Part shown: positions 48,652-51,424 of the stretch, piece by piece
How positions within the stretch are numbered: the first letter of the stretch is position 1
How the letters are laid out: every line of letters begins with the position of its first letter
Assembly (NCBI GenBank): GCA_964557125.1
Contig: CAZKYX010000007.1
Coordinates: 1 to 51,424, forward strand
Reading direction: 5' to 3'
Source: CAZKYX01 sp964557125
Lineage (GTDB): Bacteria > Patescibacteriota > Microgenomatia > Levybacterales > GWA1-39-11
Length of the DNA: 51,424 nucleotides
Program-made: the position numbers and the translations under genes
The notes under the pieces: model-generated
Databases searched by the model: none
Told to the model about the DNA's origin: nothing
What the model saw: only the letters and a program-made list of their open reading frames with translations

Positions 48652-49284
48652 ATGGAAAGACGAGTAGACCTTCTTCAATTTGACTGGAGCGGCACAATTT
48701 CAGATGATAGAATGCCTGTTTTTGCGGCGAACATGAGAATGTGTGATTTCTATGGAATTGAAAGACCCAACAATTTTGCTGATTGGATAAAGACAACAAC
48801 AAAAGGTGTGCAGGATTGGTTTTTGGAGCGTGGGGCAAGGGCTACAAGAGACGAGATTTGGGAACAATATACCTCAAATTTTAGAACTGTAATTTCTGAA
48901 GGGAAAGTACCAACAATCTATGAGGACGCAAGCGAGGTCTTGCGCATGTTAAAAGATCAAGGGAAAAAGCTTGCAGTTGTTAGTAGCCATCCTCAGGAAA
49001 ACGTAAGACGTGAGGCGGAAGAGTATGGAGTTGCTCATTATTTTGAGGAAATAGTTGGAACTGTTGTTGAGAAGGCCGATGGGATTCGAGAGTTATGCAG
49101 CCGTTTGGATATAAAACCGTCACGAACTGCGTACGTTGGTGATATGGTTCATGACATAGCTGCAGCAAAAAAAGCAGAAGTACTGCCAATTGCTGTGAGT
49201 CGCGGATATCATTCAGAAGAAGTTCTAAGAGAAAATACTCCATTTGCGTTGTGGTCAGACCTCAGACCTGCAGTTCACCTTTAA
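48652..49284 (+). CDS. HAD-superfamily phosphohydrolase (Gph/phosphonatase-like)
   Basis: The 210-residue protein has all HAD motifs: I, FDWSGTISDD (nucleophile Asp11); II, LAVVSSHP; III, Lys in VEKADGI; IV, YVGDMVHDIAAAKKAEV. The second acidic residue of motif I (DxD) is Ser, giving D-W-S-G-T. This is close to the DWAGT of phosphonoacetaldehyde hydrolase and unlike the usual DxDGT of phosphoglycolate phosphatase. Start chosen at 48652 by promoter and motif position. The stop directly abuts the convergent gene at 49285. Substrate unknown. Confidence 0.82.
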   Translation: MERRVDLLQFDWSGTISDDRMPVFAANMRMCDFYGIERPNNFADWIKTTTKGVQDWFLERGARATRDEIWEQYTSNFRTVISEGKVPTIYEDASEVLRMLKDQGKKLAVVSSHPQENVRREAEEYGVAHYFEEIVGTVVEKADGIRELCSRLDIKPSRTAYVGDMVHDIAAAKKAEVLPIAVSRGYHSEEVLRENTPFALWSDLRPAVHL

Positions 49285-49326
49285 CTACTTGATACAGTTT
49301 TTTTGAAAATCAGTTGCGTATAGTAA
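49285..49326 (-). CDS. C-terminal fragment beyond the gap, probably of the 49427-50796 gene
   Basis: The last 13 codons before a TAG stop (LLYATDFQKNCIK) are open up to the N gap on the same strand as the membrane protein. They probably are its C-terminus, but the gap size is unknown, so the link is not certain. Confidence 0.4.
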   Translation of the reverse strand, partial: LLYATDFQKNCIK

Positions 49327-49426
49327 NNNNNNNNNNNNNNNNNNNNNNNNNNNNNNNNNNNNNNNNNNNNNNNNNNNNNNNNNNNNNNNNNNNNNNNNNN
49401 NNNNNNNNNNNNNNNNNNNNNNNNNN
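49327..49426. other. Assembly gap (100 N) in a membrane-protein gene
   Basis: Exactly 100 N between the body and the presumed C-terminus of the GT-C-like gene. True length unknown. Confidence 0.9.
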
Positions 49427-50796
49427 AGTGTTTGGTTTTTGTGCTCGTAAATTATTGTGTTAAATGCATACTTTTTGCTTGTCTGCTGAAAAGCCTCAAA
49501 ATTATTTTCAGAAGGATAATACACATCTTTAAAAAATTCTTCCGGATATTGCTCTGGATTGCCGTCCACAAATACCCGCTCTTTTGGATAAAGCTGATAT
49601 TCCATATAGTTCCCAATATTGTAATTGTTGTAAATAGGTCCTTTTAGGTTGTTGTCTTTAACAAATGTCATTGCCTCGCGTGCGTTATCGATAACCCCAA
49701 AACCAACTCCATGAACTTTGAAATTCCATATAAGAGCTGGTAGTATTCCCACGCAAAGCAGAAGCCAAAGACCAAAAACGAGCATTTGATAATTGGCTTC
49801 ATTTGTTCTTTTTTGAATGCGTTTTAAGGCAATTGAGCAAACACACACAAGTGGAATGAAAGTCCCAAACATATAAAGGGGGAAATGCCTGACGGCAAAG
49901 AGTGCCATGAATGTAAAGAATGCTGAAAGAAAAATATCGACACGTCTCATTTTTTTGTGAATAAGAGCAATTCCTCCCCATAGCGCTAAGAGACTTATGA
50001 AAAAATATACAAAGGTCAAATCGGCATAGGGAAGCGCTTCTAGAATGTTTTTATTTTCGATTACATCGTATCCATAGTCGCTCAGTACAAAAAACGGGTA
50101 GAGAACTCCTTTTACAAAATTAGGGTTTATTAGTGTTGAAAGTGCTGTAATTACAGTTAAGACAAAGAGAACCTTGTCTTTTTTTGTTTTTATTTTGCCC
50201 TTGGCAGTTATGAATGAATCAAGAAGAAAAGCACCCATTACGGCAATTCCGACAACAAAAAAGATATGAAAATTTACCCACAGCACTTCAAGAATAGGCA
50301 ATATATATATGAGGTTTGTATGTTTTTCGCGATGCTTGTAAAGTACAAAAAGAAACACTCCAAGAAGCGCAAAGCTAAATAATTCCGGTTTTAACTCAGT
50401 CCTATCAATTAAGAGCTGAAATGAAAGAAGAGAAACAAGCAGCGTTGGTAGTAGGTGATATTTTTTATACGCTGTAATGAATACAAAAAAGAATGATTTT
50501 AATGCAAGCAGTACAGAAAGAATGATAAGCCCGCTAAATCCAAACCAATTATTCCAGAAGAAAAACACAACCTCAGAAAGCCACTGCGTATTAACGAATA
50601 CATAATCGGGATGTGTGTAGGAAATAAGATTTGTCTGTGGTACGTGCAAAGACTCAACGGTAATTTTACCCAAAAGCAGATGATGTCCTAAATCAACATT
50701 AGGTCCTTGAAGTGGAATAGGGTGAAAAAAGTAGAGGAAAAGAAGTAGAAAAATGCATACTATTGTAAAAAATTTGTAGAGTGTAGTCGAATGCAT
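49427..50796 (-). CDS. GT-C-like polytopic membrane protein, 3' part in gap
   Basis: The visible 456 residues begin with a signal-like helix and the loop NVDLGHHLLLGKITVESLHVPQTNLISYTHPDYVFVNTQWLSEVVFF. This pattern (GHHLLLG...P.TN..SYT...WLSEV) is common in uncharacterised PMT/GT-C-like proteins. About 10-11 membrane segments follow, then a soluble tail with VFVDGNPEQYPEEFF. The N gap interrupts the tail. It is preceded 4 nt upstream by a small gene. Substrate unknown. Confidence 0.62.
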
Positions 50797-50800
50797 AGTG

Positions 50801-50959
50801 TTATTTTGAGAAGATGGCGGACTTTGAATTCACAATTCCTTCGCACCGTTTTTGATAGAAGGCTTTTGGAGACTTACACATGTACTGGTCTCGAGCGTTG
50901 AGTTGAAGTGCTTGAATCCTTGCACGTATATCTAAAATTTGCTCCTCTTTATTCTTCAC
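50801..50959 (-). CDS. Small charged protein of unknown function (GTG start, tentative)
   Basis: A 52-residue frame starts at a GTG and reads VKNKEEQILDIRARIQALQL, then NARDQYMCKSPKAFYQKRCE, and ends in FSK. It looks protein-like: a charged amphipathic helix followed by two Cys. The stop is 4 nt before the ATG of the GT-C-like gene, which suggests coupling. There is no ATG except one 26 codons from the end, and no ribosome site, so the start is uncertain. No family recognised. Confidence 0.42.
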   Translation of the reverse strand: MKNKEEQILDIRARIQALQLNARDQYMCKSPKAFYQKRCEGIVNSKSAIFSK

Positions 50960-50975
50960 ACGAACTCTATTTTTG

Positions 50976-51347
50976 TCATTCGACAGTAATATTTGTAAGT
51001 TTTGGCGGGTAAATACCTGTGCTTACTTTCTTAATAATAGAAAGGCTAATTAATTGAAAAGTTTTTCTATTTTCCTTTTCATAAATTGTTGGTATACCTA
51101 TCTCTCTTTTACACTGTAGACAAGCTAATTTAGGCATTTCCTTGGTAGAATTAGTAGCTATACATACTAGTTCTTTTGGTGCAAAAATTCTATCCATGTA
51201 TAATCTTTTAAGTGATCCGGGTCCATCTTTCTGGTATAAAAGTAAATATGTGCCACAGAGGCTACAGTACAAATTAATAAATCGAGAATATCCTCCACGA
51301 GCTTTCTTGTACATATCGTTTTTAAATTTAAACACCATATTTTTCAC
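50976..51347 (-). CDS. Zinc-ribbon-type conserved protein of unknown function
   Basis: The protein has about 123 residues with two CxxC pairs (LYCSLCGTYLLLYQKDGPG and LACLQCKREIG) that would bind one zinc. Between them lies the conserved LKRLYMDRIFAPK, and after them IPTIYEKENRKTFQL. This arrangement is found in small uncharacterised bacterial and archaeal proteins. I chose the GTG at 51347 because a TGA-TATAAT extended -10 box (51355-51360) ends 7 nt before it; an ATG at 51338 is the alternative. The last 56 bp of the window upstream show nothing else. Confidence 0.65.
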   Translation of the reverse strand: MKNMVFKFKNDMYKKARGGYSRFINLYCSLCGTYLLLYQKDGPGSLKRLYMDRIFAPKELVCIATNSTKEMPKLACLQCKREIGIPTIYEKENRKTFQLISLSIIKKVSTGIYPPKLTNITVE

Positions 51348-51354
51348 AATTTCA

Positions 51355-51360
51355 ATTATA
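51355..51360 (-). promoter_or_regulatory. Leaderless extended -10 of the zinc-ribbon gene
   Basis: Minus strand TGA-TATAAT ends 7 nt before a GTG start at 51347. Confidence 0.5.
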
Positions 51361-51424
51361 TCATACACTGCGTATGGGATTTAGTAATCGAGTCAAATTA
51401 CAAGACTTGATGAGGTAAGAGTGT

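Overview
The window looks like a draft, metagenome-derived scaffold from a Candidate Phyla Radiation (Patescibacteria) bacterium, most probably of the Microgenomates group. The basis is gene content and style: an AT-rich, very compact genome; a full F-type ATP synthase operon with an unusually short delta subunit; Gram-positive-type MurT/GatD cell-wall amidation; LysM, LemA/HtpX and many GT-C membrane proteins; and UGA used as an ordinary stop. Four runs of exactly 100 N (14307-14406, 32155-32254, 35052-35151, 49327-49426) are scaffolding gaps. At least two hide more DNA than 100 bp.

Layout. (1) 1-17.6 kb is a surface-glycan region. It holds nucleotide-sugar enzymes (CapE/WbjB-like dehydratase, UDP-GlcNAc 2-epimerase), three methyltransferases, a Wzx-like flippase, GT2 and GT4 transferases, a GT2::GT-C fusion, several GT-C-like membrane proteins and an O-antigen-ligase-like protein. 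(2) 17.6-34.2 kb is a long co-directional minus-strand block. In transcription order it reads murT, gatD (broken by a gap), gatC, gatA, a DUF5680 protein, gatB, a GGDEF protein, dnaE, atpBEFHAGDC and a membrane-anchored Ig-like protein. (3) 34.3-37.5 kb carries htpX and lemA (both cut by a gap) and a polX-PHP polymerase. (4) 37.5-39.4 kb has tRNA-Asp embedded in tRNA-derived fragments, a LysM protein, an unknown protein with a near-consensus promoter and ribosome site, and tRNA-Gly. (5) 39.5-42 kb has pyrG followed by the 3' stump of a second divergent pyrG, then yraN and rplS. (6) 42.2-44.4 kb is a two-gene module: an ATP-grasp ligase fused to a retropepsin-like protease domain, plus a 7TM partner. 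(7) 44.5-51.4 kb has typA, greA, an uncharacterised Rossmann-type protein, a secreted thermonuclease, a HAD phosphatase, a GT-C-like membrane protein and two small unknown genes.

Regulation and architecture. Many operon-leading genes have a -10 hexamer ending 5-8 nt before the start codon, so their transcripts should be leaderless. A minority (atpE, atpC, the 17620 gene, the 38850 gene) carry clear Shine-Dalgarno sites. Convergent genes often abut or overlap at their 3' ends. No stretch over about 300 bp lacks a gene, apart from the N runs.

Most interesting items: the pyrG stump encoding the same last 20 residues with 18 of 20 codons changed; the tRNA-Asp fragment nest with palindromic inserts; palindromic inserts inside murT and htpX; the ATP-grasp/protease plus 7TM module; ACCTA-type microrepeats at start codons; and the leaderless promoter pattern. 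No CRISPR array, transposase, prophage or rRNA gene was seen.
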